Part shown: positions 1-7,881 of the stretch, piece after piece
How positions within the stretch are numbered: the first letter of the stretch is position 1
Layout of the letters: every line of letters begins with the position of its first letter
NCBI RefSeq assembly: GCF_900188345.1
Contig: NZ_FZOD01000030.1
Location: 1 to 64,000, forward strand
DNA from: Streptosporangium subroseum
GTDB lineage: Bacteria; Actinomycetota; Actinomycetes; Streptosporangiales; Streptosporangiaceae
Length of the DNA: 64,000 bases
Direction: 5' to 3'
Notes under the pieces: model-generated
What the model was told of the DNA's origin: nothing
Seen by the model: the letters and a program-made list of their open reading frames with translations, nothing else
The model's database searches: none
Made by a program: the position numbers and the translations under genes

Positions 1-93
1 TCGCGCCGATCAACGGGGAAGACGGCGGCACCCACCGGTCGGGCAGCCGGATAAATCAACAGGGAAGACGGCCGCATCCACCGGCCGCGCCGG

Positions 94-1014
94 TCAGCCG
101 GGAAGGCGGTAGGTGCCGTCGTCGAGGACCTCGGCCAGACCGTCCGTGATCAGACCGTCGAGGGCGCGCTCACGCTGCGGGGCGTCGTCCCAGACCACGT
201 CGAGAGCGTCTTTGGGGACGGGGCCGTGAGACTGCCGGAGGACGGCGAGGAGGCGGCCCCGGCACTGGCGGTCGGTGCCGGCGTAGGTCTGACCCTTGCG
301 GGCGGGGCCGTCGTAGGCGGGCTTGCCCGCCAGGCGCCAGGCGCACAGGTCGTTGATCGGGCAGTCCGCGCAACGGGCGGCGCGGGCCGTACAGACCAGG
401 GCGCCCAGCTCCATGACGGCGACCGCCCACACGGGGGCGCGGTCGGCGTCGGGGAGCAGTGACGCGGCGAGTCTGCGCTCGGGGGGCGTGGTGGCCTTCG
501 GCGGGTATTCCTCGCCGCTCACGGCCCGCGCCAGGACTCGCCGCACATTGGTGTCGAGAACGGCGTGGCGGCCCTTGAAGGCGAAACTGGCCACCGCGGC
601 CGCGGTGTACTCGCCGATGCCGGGGAGGGCCAGCAGGGCGGCGTGGTCGGAGGGGACCTCGCCGCCGTGATGGTCGGTGATCGCCCGGGCGCACGCGTGC
701 AGGTTGAGGGCCCGGCGGGGGTAGCCGAGGCGGCCCCAGTGCCGTACGGCCTCGCCGGGAGCCTCCTTGGCGAGGGCGGCCGGCGTCGGCCAGCGCTCCA
801 TCCACTCGATCCAGACGGGCAGCACCCTGACCACCGGCGTCTGCTGCAACATGATCTCGCTGACCAGGATCGACCATGGCGAGGCGTCGGGTGTGCGCCA
901 GGGGAGGTCGCGAGCGCTCTCGGCATACCAGTCGAGAATGGGTTCCAGCAGGCGGTTCGACTCGGGCACCTTCCGACGATAGTGCCGGATCGGGTCTGCT
1001 CGCCCCGCCTTCAT
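94..1014 (-). CDS. mutY: A/G-specific adenine glycosylase MutY
   Basis: Base-excision repair glycosylase that removes adenine mispaired with 8-oxoguanine. The 306-residue protein has the catalytic Glu53 in SEIMLQQT, a helix-hairpin-helix (LPGIGEYT, about 130-137) followed by the catalytic Asp154 in VLDTNVRR, and a 4Fe-4S site Cys208-x6-Cys215-x2-Cys218-x5-Cys224. The C-terminal part is short and winged-helix-like rather than a full NUDIX-type 8-oxoG recognition domain, which is usual in actinobacteria. The chosen ATG lies inside the first unit of a degenerate 45-bp repeat, so the first 15 or so residues (before about VPESNRLLEP) look repeat-derived and the start is uncertain. It lies near radA and disA, a neighbourhood conserved in actinobacteria. 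Confidence 0.93.
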   Translation of the reverse strand: MKAGRADPIRHYRRKVPESNRLLEPILDWYAESARDLPWRTPDASPWSILVSEIMLQQTPVVRVLPVWIEWMERWPTPAALAKEAPGEAVRHWGRLGYPRRALNLHACARAITDHHGGEVPSDHAALLALPGIGEYTAAAVASFAFKGRHAVLDTNVRRVLARAVSGEEYPPKATTPPERRLAASLLPDADRAPVWAVAVMELGALVCTARAARCADCPINDLCAWRLAGKPAYDGPARKGQTYAGTDRQCRGRLLAVLRQSHGPVPKDALDVVWDDAPQRERALDGLITDGLAEVLDDGTYRLPG

Positions 1015-1260
1015 CGGCCTTCGGCGGACCCGGAGTGGGTCCGCTCCTCACCTTCGGTGGTGTCGGAGCGGGTCTGCCGATCTGCCTTCACCGGCCTTCG
1101 ACGGTGTCTGCCCTCAGCGGTGCCGGATGGTGTCTGTTCGCTCCGTGCATCCGTCCTTCGGCACCGCCGGATCAAGTCTGCTCGCCCGTCTTCATCTGCC
1201 TTCGGCGGGGCCGGAGCAGGCCCGCTTGGGCCGTTTTCGTCTGTCTTCGACCGCTGAAAC
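982..1260. repeat. degenerate ~45-bp tandem array over the mutY start
   Basis: About six degenerate units are recognisable by the core CCGGAkcrGGTCTGCTCGCC and a following CCTTCatCGGCCTTCGGCGG segment, with unit cores near 986, 1031, 1064, 1124, 1168 and 1212. Successive spacings are 45, 33, 60, 44 and 44 bases. The first unit carries the reverse complement of the mutY initiation codon and its first codons. This fills the 300-base gap between mutY and the divergent gene at 1320; no other gene is seen there. Confidence 0.75.
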
Positions 1261-1319
1261 GGATGAGGGTGGCGGCGGGTCGTTCCCCACGGAGCGAAAG
1301 GACTCTCCATACTGTGTGT

Positions 1320-2000
1320 ATGGATCCGGACACGTTCCGCAACGATATAGGCGTTGACGTCTACTGGCGGCGCCGGATGGCCGCGCTCGTCGGGGTGCTC
1401 GTGGTGGTCGCGGTCGTGGCGTGGGCCTGTTCCTCGACGAGCGGTCCCGAGAACGCGTCGGAGGAGAGTGCCTCGGGTGCTCGATCGGCCACGCCGGATC
1501 CGTTGCCGGCGATCCTGTCCACCGTGACGATCAGTCCCTCTCCGAGCCCTACGCCGAGCCCGACGTCGAAGTCCGAAAGGGCCCAGGAGATTTCCCGGCA
1601 GAAGCGACCGGGGGACGTCTGCGACTCCCCCGACCTCGTGCTGAACATGGCGGACCAGGGAGAGGTCTACGCGCCGGGCAGCCAGCCCCGGTTCGTTCTC
1701 ACGTTGGTGAACATCGGCGATGAGATGTGCACGGTCGACGTCGGGCCGCGGGGGATGGAGGTTCGCATCACCTCCGGCAACGACCGCGTCTGGTCCTCCG
1801 CCGACTGCGTCGGCGGAGAGATCGACAACATCCGCAAGCTTGAGCGCGGCATCCCGTACGTCCGGGAGGTCGAATGGGATCGTCGCCGGTCCGGCACCGA
1901 CTGCAAGGCTGATCAGGTCGTTGCCCGTCCCGGCACCTACGTGGCCGTGGCCCGCGCTCCCGGTCTCAGGAGCCCCAAGACCGTCTTCCACCTCCGCTAG
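1320..2000 (+). CDS. membrane-anchored secreted protein of unknown function
   Basis: The 226-residue protein has a short basic N-terminus (WRRR), one hydrophobic segment at about residues 20-37 and a Ser/Thr/Pro-rich linker (SPSPSPTPSPTSKS). An extracellular beta-rich domain with three or four Cys (CDSPD, MCTVD, ADCVGG, TDCKAD) follows. The layout resembles actinobacterial cell-surface domains of the DUF4232/BsuPI kind (LNMADQGEVYAPGSQPRF then LTLVNIG), but I do not recognise a specific family. The Cys after the membrane segment (AWACSS) does not fit a canonical lipobox, so a signal anchor is more likely than a lipoprotein. The ATG at 1320 follows a GGAG-type sequence about 25 bases upstream, so spacing is not ideal. 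It is divergent from mutY. Confidence 0.75.
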   Translation: MDPDTFRNDIGVDVYWRRRMAALVGVLVVVAVVAWACSSTSGPENASEESASGARSATPDPLPAILSTVTISPSPSPTPSPTSKSERAQEISRQKRPGDVCDSPDLVLNMADQGEVYAPGSQPRFVLTLVNIGDEMCTVDVGPRGMEVRITSGNDRVWSSADCVGGEIDNIRKLERGIPYVREVEWDRRRSGTDCKADQVVARPGTYVAVARAPGLRSPKTVFHLR

Positions 2001-2005
2001 ATTCT

Positions 2006-2054
2006 CGCCGGACGCCGGACGCCGGACGCCGGACGCCGGACGCCGGACGCCGGG
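2006..2054. repeat. heptamer tandem repeat, 7 copies
   Basis: Six perfect copies of CGCCGGA and a seventh CGCCGGG lie head to tail, starting five bases after the stop codon of the gene ending at 2000. The array sits between converging genes. No terminator-like hairpin is apparent apart from the repeat itself. Confidence 0.9.
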
Positions 2055-2163
2055 TGCGCCGGAGCAACGCCCCGGGCGCCGGCGAGCCGGGGCCCGGGAC
2101 GTGTGCTGCCGCTGGTGCGAGACGGCACCGGTGGCCCCGACGGCCCCGGCCAGGTGCTCCTCG

Positions 2164-2637
2164 TTAGCCGAACTGACCGGGCTGGTAGTCGCCGGCGGGC
2201 TGCTGGATGATGACGTTCAGGCGGTTGAAGGCATTGATGAGGGCGATGAGCGACACCAGGGCGGCGAGCTGGTCCTCGTCATAGTGCTTGGCGGCGTTCG
2301 CCCAGACCTCGTCCGGGACGCCACCGGCCGCGTCGGCGATGCGGGTGCCCTGCTCCGTCAGCTCCAGGGCGGCGCGCTCGGCCTCGGTGAAGACCGTGGC
2401 CTCCCGCCAGACCGCGACCAGGTTGAGGCGCGTCGAGGTCTCCCCGGCGTGCGTGGCGTCCTTGGTGTGCATGTCGGTGCAGAAGCCGCAGCCGTTGATC
2501 TGACTGGCGCGGATCTTCACCAGCTCCTGCGTCGCGGCCGGCAGTGTCGAGTCCGAGACCACCTTGCCCGCCGAGACGATGTGCTTCAGGAACTTGCCCG
2601 CGACCGGGTTGCCGAAGGCGTTCAACCGTGCATCCAT
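2164..2637 (-). CDS. carboxymuconolactone decarboxylase / AhpD-family protein
   Basis: The 157-residue helical protein has the AhpD-like redox motif NGCGFCTDMH (Cys50, Cys53, His57). This motif is typical of alkylhydroperoxidase-type CMD proteins that reduce peroxides using a CxxC pair and a nearby His. The length matches single-domain family members. The ATG has a good ribosome site (AAGGAGTG) about 10 bases upstream. Lacking an adjacent ahpC or ECF sigma gene, its physiological partner cannot be told from context. The upstream side is filled by tandem repeats. Confidence 0.9.
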   Translation of the reverse strand: MDARLNAFGNPVAGKFLKHIVSAGKVVSDSTLPAATQELVKIRASQINGCGFCTDMHTKDATHAGETSTRLNLVAVWREATVFTEAERAALELTEQGTRIADAAGGVPDEVWANAAKHYDEDQLAALVSLIALINAFNRLNVIIQQPAGDYQPGQFG

Positions 2638-2704
2638 GGTGCACTCACTCCTTGCCGTTGTCGGTGGTTACACCTCTCTGACGTAATGGCTCGGCGAGAT
2701 GTGA

Positions 2705-2900
2705 CAGGAACAAATGTGACGTGCGTCTCTCTGTCGCCCACGGCAGGGTCCACCTATGACGACGCTAACAAATGTGACGTGCGTCTCCCCGCCGGCCCGC
2801 GGCAGGGTCGTCCGTCTACGGCGACGTCAACAAATGCGGCGTGCGTTTCCGCCGTCACACCGCGGCAGCGACCACCTACGACGAAGCTCGGCACCGCTGC
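2705..2900. repeat. ~60-bp imperfect tandem repeat, about 3 copies
   Basis: Units begin AACAAATGTGACGTGCGT at 2709 and 2767 and in a more diverged form (AACAAATGCGGCGTGCGT) at 2829. Each is followed by a CGGCAGGG segment and ACCTATGACGACGCT-like sequence. The spacing is 58 then 62 bases. With the 26-bp array at 2991 it accounts for most of the 456 bases between the AhpD-like gene and disA, where no gene is seen. Confidence 0.8.
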
Positions 2901-2990
2901 CGAGACGTCGCCCGGCTCTCATGGTCGCGGGCCTCCTCCGGCCCGGCTCCACGCGCAGAGACCTTCCTCCAGCCCGCTCGATCTCCGGTC

Positions 2991-3094
2991 CGCTCGCTGG
3001 TCCAGCTGAGCCGGCACGCTCGCTGGTCCAGCTGAGCCGGCACGCTCGCTGGTCCAGCTGAACCGGCCCGCTCGCTGATCCAGATGAAACCGCC
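2991..3094. repeat. 26-bp tandem repeat, 4 copies, abutting disA stop
   Basis: Four copies with an exact period of 26 begin at 2991, 3017, 3043 and 3069. The unit starts CGCTCGCTGGTCCAGCTGA. The last copy is the most diverged and ends on the last base of the disA stop codon, so the array directly abuts the 3' end of disA. Confidence 0.9.
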
Positions 3095-4179
3095 TAGACG
3101 TAGCGCTCCAGGATGGACGACTCGGCCAGCCTCGACAGGCCCTCCCGGATGTGACGGGCCCTGGCCTCGCCGACCCCGCCCACCTCCTGGAGGTCACCGA
3201 TGCTGGCGGCCAGGAGTTTCTGCAAACTGGCGAACTGGTCGACCAGGCGATCGACCACCGTGCCGGGAAGGCGGGGAACCTTGGCCAGCAGGCGGTAGCC
3301 CCTGGGGCTCACCGGACCTTCCAGCACGTCGTTGCCCGAGTGGCCGAGGATCTGGGCCACGGCGGAGAGGTTGAGCAGATCGTCGGAGGACAGCTGGTCG
3401 AGGTCGTGCAGGGCCTCGGCGAACTTGCGCGGGCGGCGGCCCGTCGCGGGCAGGTAGTCGCGCACGATGAGCTCGCGGTCGCTTTCGGTGCCGGCCACCA
3501 GCTCGTTCAGCTGCAGGGAGAGCAGCCGGCCGTCGGTGCCGAGCTCGACGACGTAGCCGGCGATCTCGTCGGAGATGCGCCTGACCATCTCCAGTCGCTG
3601 GGCGACCACCGCGATGTCGCGGACCGTCACCAGATCCTCGATCTCCAGCGCCGACAGCGTGCCCGAGACCTCGTCCAGGCGCATCTTGTAGCGCTCCAGC
3701 GTGGCCAGGGCCTGGTTGGCCTTGGAAAGGATCACCGCGGACTCCTCCAGCACGTAGCGGATGCCGTCCAGGTAAAGAGCGATGATCCTCATGGACTTGC
3801 TGAGGGAGATGACGGGGAAGGCCGTCTGCACCGCCACGCGCTGCGCGGTGCGGTGACGGGTGCCGGACTCGTCTGTGGGGATCGACGGGTCGGGCATCAG
3901 GTGCACGGCCGCGCGCACGATCTGGAGATCACCTGAGTTGAGGACGATGGCGCCGTCCATCTTGGCCAGCTCACGCAGTCGCGTCGCGGAGAACTCGACG
4001 TCCAGCTCGAACCCGCCGCTGCAGATCTCCTCGACCGTGTCGTCATAGCCCAGCACGATCAGACCGCCTGTGTGACCGCGGAGGATGCGCTCCAGGCCGT
4101 CGCGTAAGGCGGTGCCTGGGGCGACCGCGGCCAGAATGCCTCTGCGGCGTTCGTCGAGACCTCTATAGGTTGCTGCCAC
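3094..4179 (-). CDS. disA: DNA integrity scanning diadenylate cyclase DisA
   Basis: Synthesises cyclic di-AMP from two ATP and scans DNA for branched structures. The 361-residue protein has the N-terminal DAC domain with the two diagnostic motifs DGA (residues 75-77, KMDGAIVL) and RHR (108-110, GTRHRTAQ). A central helical linker and a C-terminal DNA-binding helix-hairpin-helix region (VGGVGEARARHIREGL) follow. Length is normal for the family. It lies 172 bases downstream of radA on the same strand, the usual actinobacterial order; RadA is known to restrain DisA activity in other bacteria. No c-di-AMP riboswitch was recognised in the window. Confidence 0.97.
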   Translation of the reverse strand: MAATYRGLDERRRGILAAVAPGTALRDGLERILRGHTGGLIVLGYDDTVEEICSGGFELDVEFSATRLRELAKMDGAIVLNSGDLQIVRAAVHLMPDPSIPTDESGTRHRTAQRVAVQTAFPVISLSKSMRIIALYLDGIRYVLEESAVILSKANQALATLERYKMRLDEVSGTLSALEIEDLVTVRDIAVVAQRLEMVRRISDEIAGYVVELGTDGRLLSLQLNELVAGTESDRELIVRDYLPATGRRPRKFAEALHDLDQLSSDDLLNLSAVAQILGHSGNDVLEGPVSPRGYRLLAKVPRLPGTVVDRLVDQFASLQKLLAASIGDLQEVGGVGEARARHIREGLSRLAESSILERYV

Positions 4180-4351
4180 ATGACCCCCGTGGTCCGCGTA
4201 TCACGCTCAGCTTACCGGCGAAGGTTCCGTGAGGGCCGGAATCGGCGGAGGATCACACCCCAATACGGTGACCGCGCATTCTGACCGGATCCGCCGGTCA
4301 TCACCGCGCCGAGGTCGCCACCGGGGCCGCCGGTCGCCGAACGTGTGTGAT

Positions 4352-5752
4352 TTATGTGACGTGTGTGAGTGCGTCCCAGACATTCTGCGCCTCGACGACG
4401 TCGAAGCCGGGTGCGAAGTTCGCCCCGCGCCCGGCGACCGGGACCAGGGAGTTTTCGCCGTTGCGCTTCTTGCCCGTGTCGAGGGAGCCCGTGGGGACCA
4501 GCGCGCGGGTGAAGCCCAGTCGCGCCGCCTCCGACAGGCGGCGCCGTACGTCGCGCACCGGGCGCAGCTCCCCGGCCAGGCCCACCTCGCCCAGCACGAC
4601 GAGCCCGGACGGCAGCGCCTTGTCTCCGGCCGCGCTGGCCACCGCGAGCATCACCGACAGGTCGATCGCGGGATCGCTGAGCTTGATGCCGCCCACGGTC
4701 GCGGTGAACACGTCGCAGCCGCCGAGCTTGGCGTTGAGCCGCCGCTCCAGCACGGCCAGCACCATCGTCACCCGATAGGTGTCGAGCCCGGAGGAGGAGC
4801 GGCGGGGCTGCTGGGCCTCGGTCCTGGCGACCAGTGCCTGAACCTCGGCCGGCAGCGGCCGGGTGCCCTCCAGGGTGACCGTGACGCACGTGCCGGGGAC
4901 GGGCTCGGCGCGATGGGAGACGAACAGGCCGCTGGCGTCGGCGATGCCCTCGATGCCCCCCTCGTGCAGGTCGAAGCAGCCGACCTCGTCGACCGGGCCG
5001 TACCGGTTTTTGATCGCGCGGACCATGCGGAGCCGGGAGTGCCGGTCGCCCTCGAAGTGGAGCACGACGTCGACCAGGTGCTCCAGCGTGCGGGGACCGG
5101 CGATCGAGCCCTCCTTGGTGACGTGGCCGACCAGCACCGTGGACATGCCGCGCTCCTTGGCCAGCCGCACCAGGTTGCCGGCGACCTCCCTGACCTGCGT
5201 GACCCCACCGGGAACGCCGGTCGCGAGAGCGGAGCCGATGGTCTGCACCGAGTCGACGATGAGCAGGTCGGGCTGGACCTGCTCGACGTGGGTCACCAGC
5301 GCGCCCAGGTCGGTCTCGGCCGCGAGGTAGAGACGGTCCTGGATCGCGCCGATCCGGTCGGCCCTGACCCGCACCTGGGCGGCGGACTCCTCGCCCGTGA
5401 TGTAGAGGACGGTCTGCTGCCGGGCGATCTTGGCCGCTGCCTCCAGCAGGAGCGTGGACTTGCCGATGCCGGGCTCACCGGCCAGCAGGACGACCGCGCC
5501 GGGCACCAGGCCGCCGCCGAGGGCCCGGTCGAGCTCGGGAACCCCGGTGCTGCGCGCGTGCGCCACCTCGGCCTTGATCTGCCCGATCGGGACCGCCGGA
5601 GCCGACACCGCCCCGGCGGTGGCCACGTGCACGCCTCCGCGGGCATTCTCCTCGGCGACCGTGCCCCAGGCCTGGCACTCGCCACAGCGCCCCACCCATT
5701 TGGCGGTCTGCCATCCGCACTCGGCACAGCGATAGCCGACCTTCTTCACCAT
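4352..5752 (-). CDS. radA: DNA repair protein RadA (Sms)
   Basis: RecA-like ATPase that drives branch migration during recombinational repair. From the chosen ATG (MVKKVGYRCAEC) the protein has 466 residues. It has an N-terminal zinc finger (Cys9, Cys12, Cys23, Cys26), a Walker A GEPGIGKST at about 92-100, the RadA-specific KNRxG motif as KNRYG near 248-252 (Tyr where KNRFG is common), and a C-terminal Lon-protease-like domain (VGLAGELRPV then RRLSEAARLGF). A longer start 36 bases upstream is possible, but the zinc-finger N-terminus fits the family better. disA follows downstream. Confidence 0.96.
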   Translation of the reverse strand: MVKKVGYRCAECGWQTAKWVGRCGECQAWGTVAEENARGGVHVATAGAVSAPAVPIGQIKAEVAHARSTGVPELDRALGGGLVPGAVVLLAGEPGIGKSTLLLEAAAKIARQQTVLYITGEESAAQVRVRADRIGAIQDRLYLAAETDLGALVTHVEQVQPDLLIVDSVQTIGSALATGVPGGVTQVREVAGNLVRLAKERGMSTVLVGHVTKEGSIAGPRTLEHLVDVVLHFEGDRHSRLRMVRAIKNRYGPVDEVGCFDLHEGGIEGIADASGLFVSHRAEPVPGTCVTVTLEGTRPLPAEVQALVARTEAQQPRRSSSGLDTYRVTMVLAVLERRLNAKLGGCDVFTATVGGIKLSDPAIDLSVMLAVASAAGDKALPSGLVVLGEVGLAGELRPVRDVRRRLSEAARLGFTRALVPTGSLDTGKKRNGENSLVPVAGRGANFAPGFDVVEAQNVWDALTHVT

Positions 5753-5938
5753 GGCCGAACGGTACCGGCAGGGACCGACAACTTTCACCCGGTACGGCGT
5801 GCCCTACCCGGTGAAAAAAGTCACGGGGGACTCCACCCTGCCGGACAGACGTCACCCGCCCCGGGCCGGAGCGGGCTCGGTGGCGGACGGCACGGCCCCC
5901 GTCGCCCGGGGCCGGAGGCGACCCCGGAGCGGTCCTGC

Positions 5939-6253
5939 CTAGATGTGGCCTTCGAGGTCGGCGAGGAGCAGGCGCTTGGGCTTGGCGCCCTTGATCTGCT
6001 GGACCACCTCGCCCCCCTTGTAGAGGTTGAGCGTCGGCAGGCCGAGGACCCCGTACTTGGCCGTGATCTCGGGGTATTCGTCGGCGTTGAGCTTGGCGAT
6101 CGTGACGCGGTCGCCGTACTCGGCCTCGATCTCCTCCAGGACGGGCGCGATCATCTTGCAGGGCCCGCACCAATCGGCCCAGAAATCGACCAGGACCGGC
6201 TTGTCGCTCTCCAGCACCTGCTCGGCGAAGTTCTCGGCGGTCAGCGTGATCAT
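5939..6253 (-). CDS. trxA: thioredoxin
   Basis: Small cytoplasmic disulfide reductase of 104 residues with the canonical active site WCGPC (28-32), the preceding VDFWAD strand and the cis-Pro loop GLPTLNLYKGG (71-81). It ends PKRLLLADLEGHI rather than with the usual family tail, but the length is normal. Its ATG overlaps the stop of the upstream MerR gene (ATGA), so the two are almost certainly translationally coupled and share the promoter at about 6651-6682. No thioredoxin reductase gene is in the window. Confidence 0.96.
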   Translation of the reverse strand: MITLTAENFAEQVLESDKPVLVDFWADWCGPCKMIAPVLEEIEAEYGDRVTIAKLNADEYPEITAKYGVLGLPTLNLYKGGEVVQQIKGAKPKRLLLADLEGHI

Positions 6254-6630
6254 GATTCTCCTATTTTCCTCAGTACGCATCCGGGACAGACCGTGGTCAG
6301 CTGTGCGGCCACCTCTGCCCGCCGGGTGAGCAGCGTGCGGATCTCGTCGTCGATCTCGGTCAGCTTGCGCTGGTAGACCGCCACCGACTCGGGGCAGGAT
6401 CCTCCGGATTCGTGCCCGGCCCGCAGGCAGGCCACGAACGGCCGGGCGTCCTCCAGGGTGAACCCGACGCTGAGCAGCGACCGGATCTCGGTGACGAGCT
6501 TGAGGTCGGCCTCGCCGTACTCCCGGTAGCCGTTGGCCGTCCGCCGCGCCACGATCATGCCCTGCTGCTCGTAGTAGCGCAGAGCCCGGGTGCTGACCCC
6601 GGCCCGTCGCGCGAGCTCCCCAATCCGCAT
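6250..6630 (-). CDS. MerR-family transcriptional regulator, thioredoxin-linked
   Basis: The 126-residue regulator has the MerR winged-helix N-terminus (MRIGELARRAGVSTRALRYY) and a dimerisation helix. It also has four Cys: Cys68, Cys79 and a C-terminal CPGC (115-118). Family members with C-terminal Cys clusters sense metals or redox state; here the partner gene is a thioredoxin, which favours a thiol-redox signal (inference). The gene overlaps trxA by four bases. A MerR-type promoter with a 19-20 base spacer and an internal dyad lies directly upstream, arguing for autoregulation. The ribosome site is GGGGAGG just before the ATG. Confidence 0.9.
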   Translation of the reverse strand: MRIGELARRAGVSTRALRYYEQQGMIVARRTANGYREYGEADLKLVTEIRSLLSVGFTLEDARPFVACLRAGHESGGSCPESVAVYQRKLTEIDDEIRTLLTRRAEVAAQLTTVCPGCVLRKIGES

Positions 6631-6650
6631 TCGGCCCTCCCCTTGGCCTC

Positions 6651-6682
6651 ACGATAAACGTTGACACCGACGTCAAGGTCAA
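6651..6682 (-). promoter_or_regulatory. MerR-type promoter/operator of the merR-trxA operon
   Basis: On the minus strand a -35 TTGACC (6677-6682) is separated by 19 bases from TTATCG (6652-6657), or by 20 from TATCGT. The perfect dyad TTGAC-GTCGGT-GTCAA (6661-6676) lies inside the spacer. Over-long spacers containing the operator are the hallmark of MerR-controlled promoters. The ATG lies about 20 bases further on, leaving a very short leader. Confidence 0.7.
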
Positions 6683-6781
6683 GCACCTGCGACGAGCCGG
6701 TTGTTCCTCCGTCCGTCCCTCCGTCGTCGCCGTGTCCTTCGACGTCCCTCGTCGCGGCGTTCGCCGTCGTGGGGTGGGCGG

Positions 6782-7480
6782 TCAGAACAGCTTCCAGCGC
6801 AGGACGTTGGGGTAGGCGATCTCCAGGCCGGGGGTCTCGGCGATGGCCCGCTCGGCGATCGCGGGGGTGAACTCGATGCGGAGCACCGCCTCCAGGTCGT
6901 CGCGGCGGTCGAAGGACATGCGCAGGTCGAGGCGCTGGGTGTGCCAGCCCTGACGGCTCCAGAACCTTTCGACGGACCTGGCCGAGTAGGCGGGGATGGA
7001 CTGGCTGAACCAGCGGCCGAAGGCGCCGCGCGTGGGGTCCAGGTCGATCACGAAGGCCGCGCCGCCTCGCCGTACGACCCGGGAGAGCTCGGCCAGTCCC
7101 GGCTCGCAACCGGGGCCGAAGAAGTAGGCCCAGCGGGCGAAGGACACGTCCACCGAGGCGTCGGCGAGCGGTAGCGCCTGGGCCGTGGCCGCGTGGATCT
7201 CGACGTTGGGCAGGGCCCGGCAGCGCTGCCGGGCCAGCCGGACGAGGTCTTCGTGCGGCTCGACGCCGATCACGCGAGCGGCCGTGGCCGACAGGGACGG
7301 CAGGTGGTAGCCGGTGCCGCAACCGATGTCGAGGACGGTCGCCCCGGTCCACGGCCGGATGGCCGTCATCGCGGCCTCGACCCGGCCCTCGGGGTCCACC
7401 GCGCGGTTCTCCACCTCGTAGATCTGGGGCGTGTTCCAGATGTTGGGGCTGGGGATGGCGCCCTTCATGAACCGCGGCAT
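6782..7480 (-). CDS. class I SAM-dependent methyltransferase
   Basis: The 232-residue Rossmann-fold methyltransferase has motif I VLDIGCGTG (about 49-57), the acidic end of strand 2 in IGVEPHE, and a post-motif core (ALPLADASVDVSFARWAYFFGPG then ELSRVVRRGGAAFVID). It belongs to the Methyltransf_11-like group, whose substrates cannot be read from sequence. It stands alone between the MerR-trxA operon and a gene-free stretch. The start (MPRFMKGAIP) is the first ATG. The family assignment is secure, the substrate unknown. Confidence 0.88.
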   Translation of the reverse strand: MPRFMKGAIPSPNIWNTPQIYEVENRAVDPEGRVEAAMTAIRPWTGATVLDIGCGTGYHLPSLSATAARVIGVEPHEDLVRLARQRCRALPNVEIHAATAQALPLADASVDVSFARWAYFFGPGCEPGLAELSRVVRRGGAAFVIDLDPTRGAFGRWFSQSIPAYSARSVERFWSRQGWHTQRLDLRMSFDRRDDLEAVLRIEFTPAIAERAIAETPGLEIAYPNVLRWKLF

Positions 7481-7549
7481 GCCATTACCGTAGCGACGCT
7501 TGAACCGTTACAGGACCCCCGTCCTGGCGATGTGATCTCCACTGCATCA

Positions 7550-7607
7550 TTGACGTCCTCCCCGGTTTGAAAATCGAGGATTCCAGCACCCGGCCTTTCA
7601 GCCGGGT
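7550..7607 (-). mobile_element. solo IS200/IS605-family end (remnant)
   Basis: The segment starting TTGACGTCCTCCCCGG and ending TCGAGGATTCC (7550-7583) matches the hairpin-bearing right end typical of actinobacterial IS200/IS605/TnpB elements (TTGAC-ATCCTCCCC, loop TGAA, GGGGATTC pattern), with a partly decayed stem. A second perfect 7-bp hairpin follows (ACCCGGC, loop CTTTCA, GCCGGGT; 7588-7607). No tnpA or tnpB coding remains nearby, so this is a solo end or a deleted element. Similarity is recalled, not searched. Confidence 0.4.
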
Positions 7608-7881
7608 CTGCCGGTTCGCGGTTCATCGGCCCGGGCAACCCCGAAGCCTTCCCGCGCGGACACGGCACGCCCCGCCGCGCTCAAACACGCACATCCCACG
7701 TGACTGACAAGCACATCCCGCTTGGCTATCGCGGAACATCCCAGCCCCACCGAGCCCGACCTGTACACCACGAGAAAACGCAGGAAGAGCCTCCTCCCGC
7801 CCCGAAGGATGGGGGCATCCGCCCTAGATGTCCGGTGAGGCTGCACGCCACTCTTCTCAGGACGCGCTTAGGCTGGCAAAC
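7608..7881. other. gene-free stretch
   Basis: No supportable gene. Short open frames exist on both strands but none resembles a protein family or has a ribosome site. It may be the internally deleted body of the IS-like element whose putative end is at 7550-7583. Confidence 0.4.

Noticed and set aside
1011..1991. Long minus-strand frame opposite the secreted-protein gene
   Set aside because: Antisense frame produced by high-GC codon bias; low-complexity composition, no ribosome site, and the plus-strand gene is better supported.
3094..6000. c-di-AMP (ydaO) riboswitch associated with disA
   Set aside because: No leader with the ydaO-type conserved segments was recognised near disA, nor before the secreted-protein gene at 24453.
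4229..6376. Plus-strand frame of 715 codons across radA and trxA
   Set aside because: Mirror of radA and trxA in the opposite strand; His/Asp/Gly-rich translation typical of antisense in GC-rich DNA.
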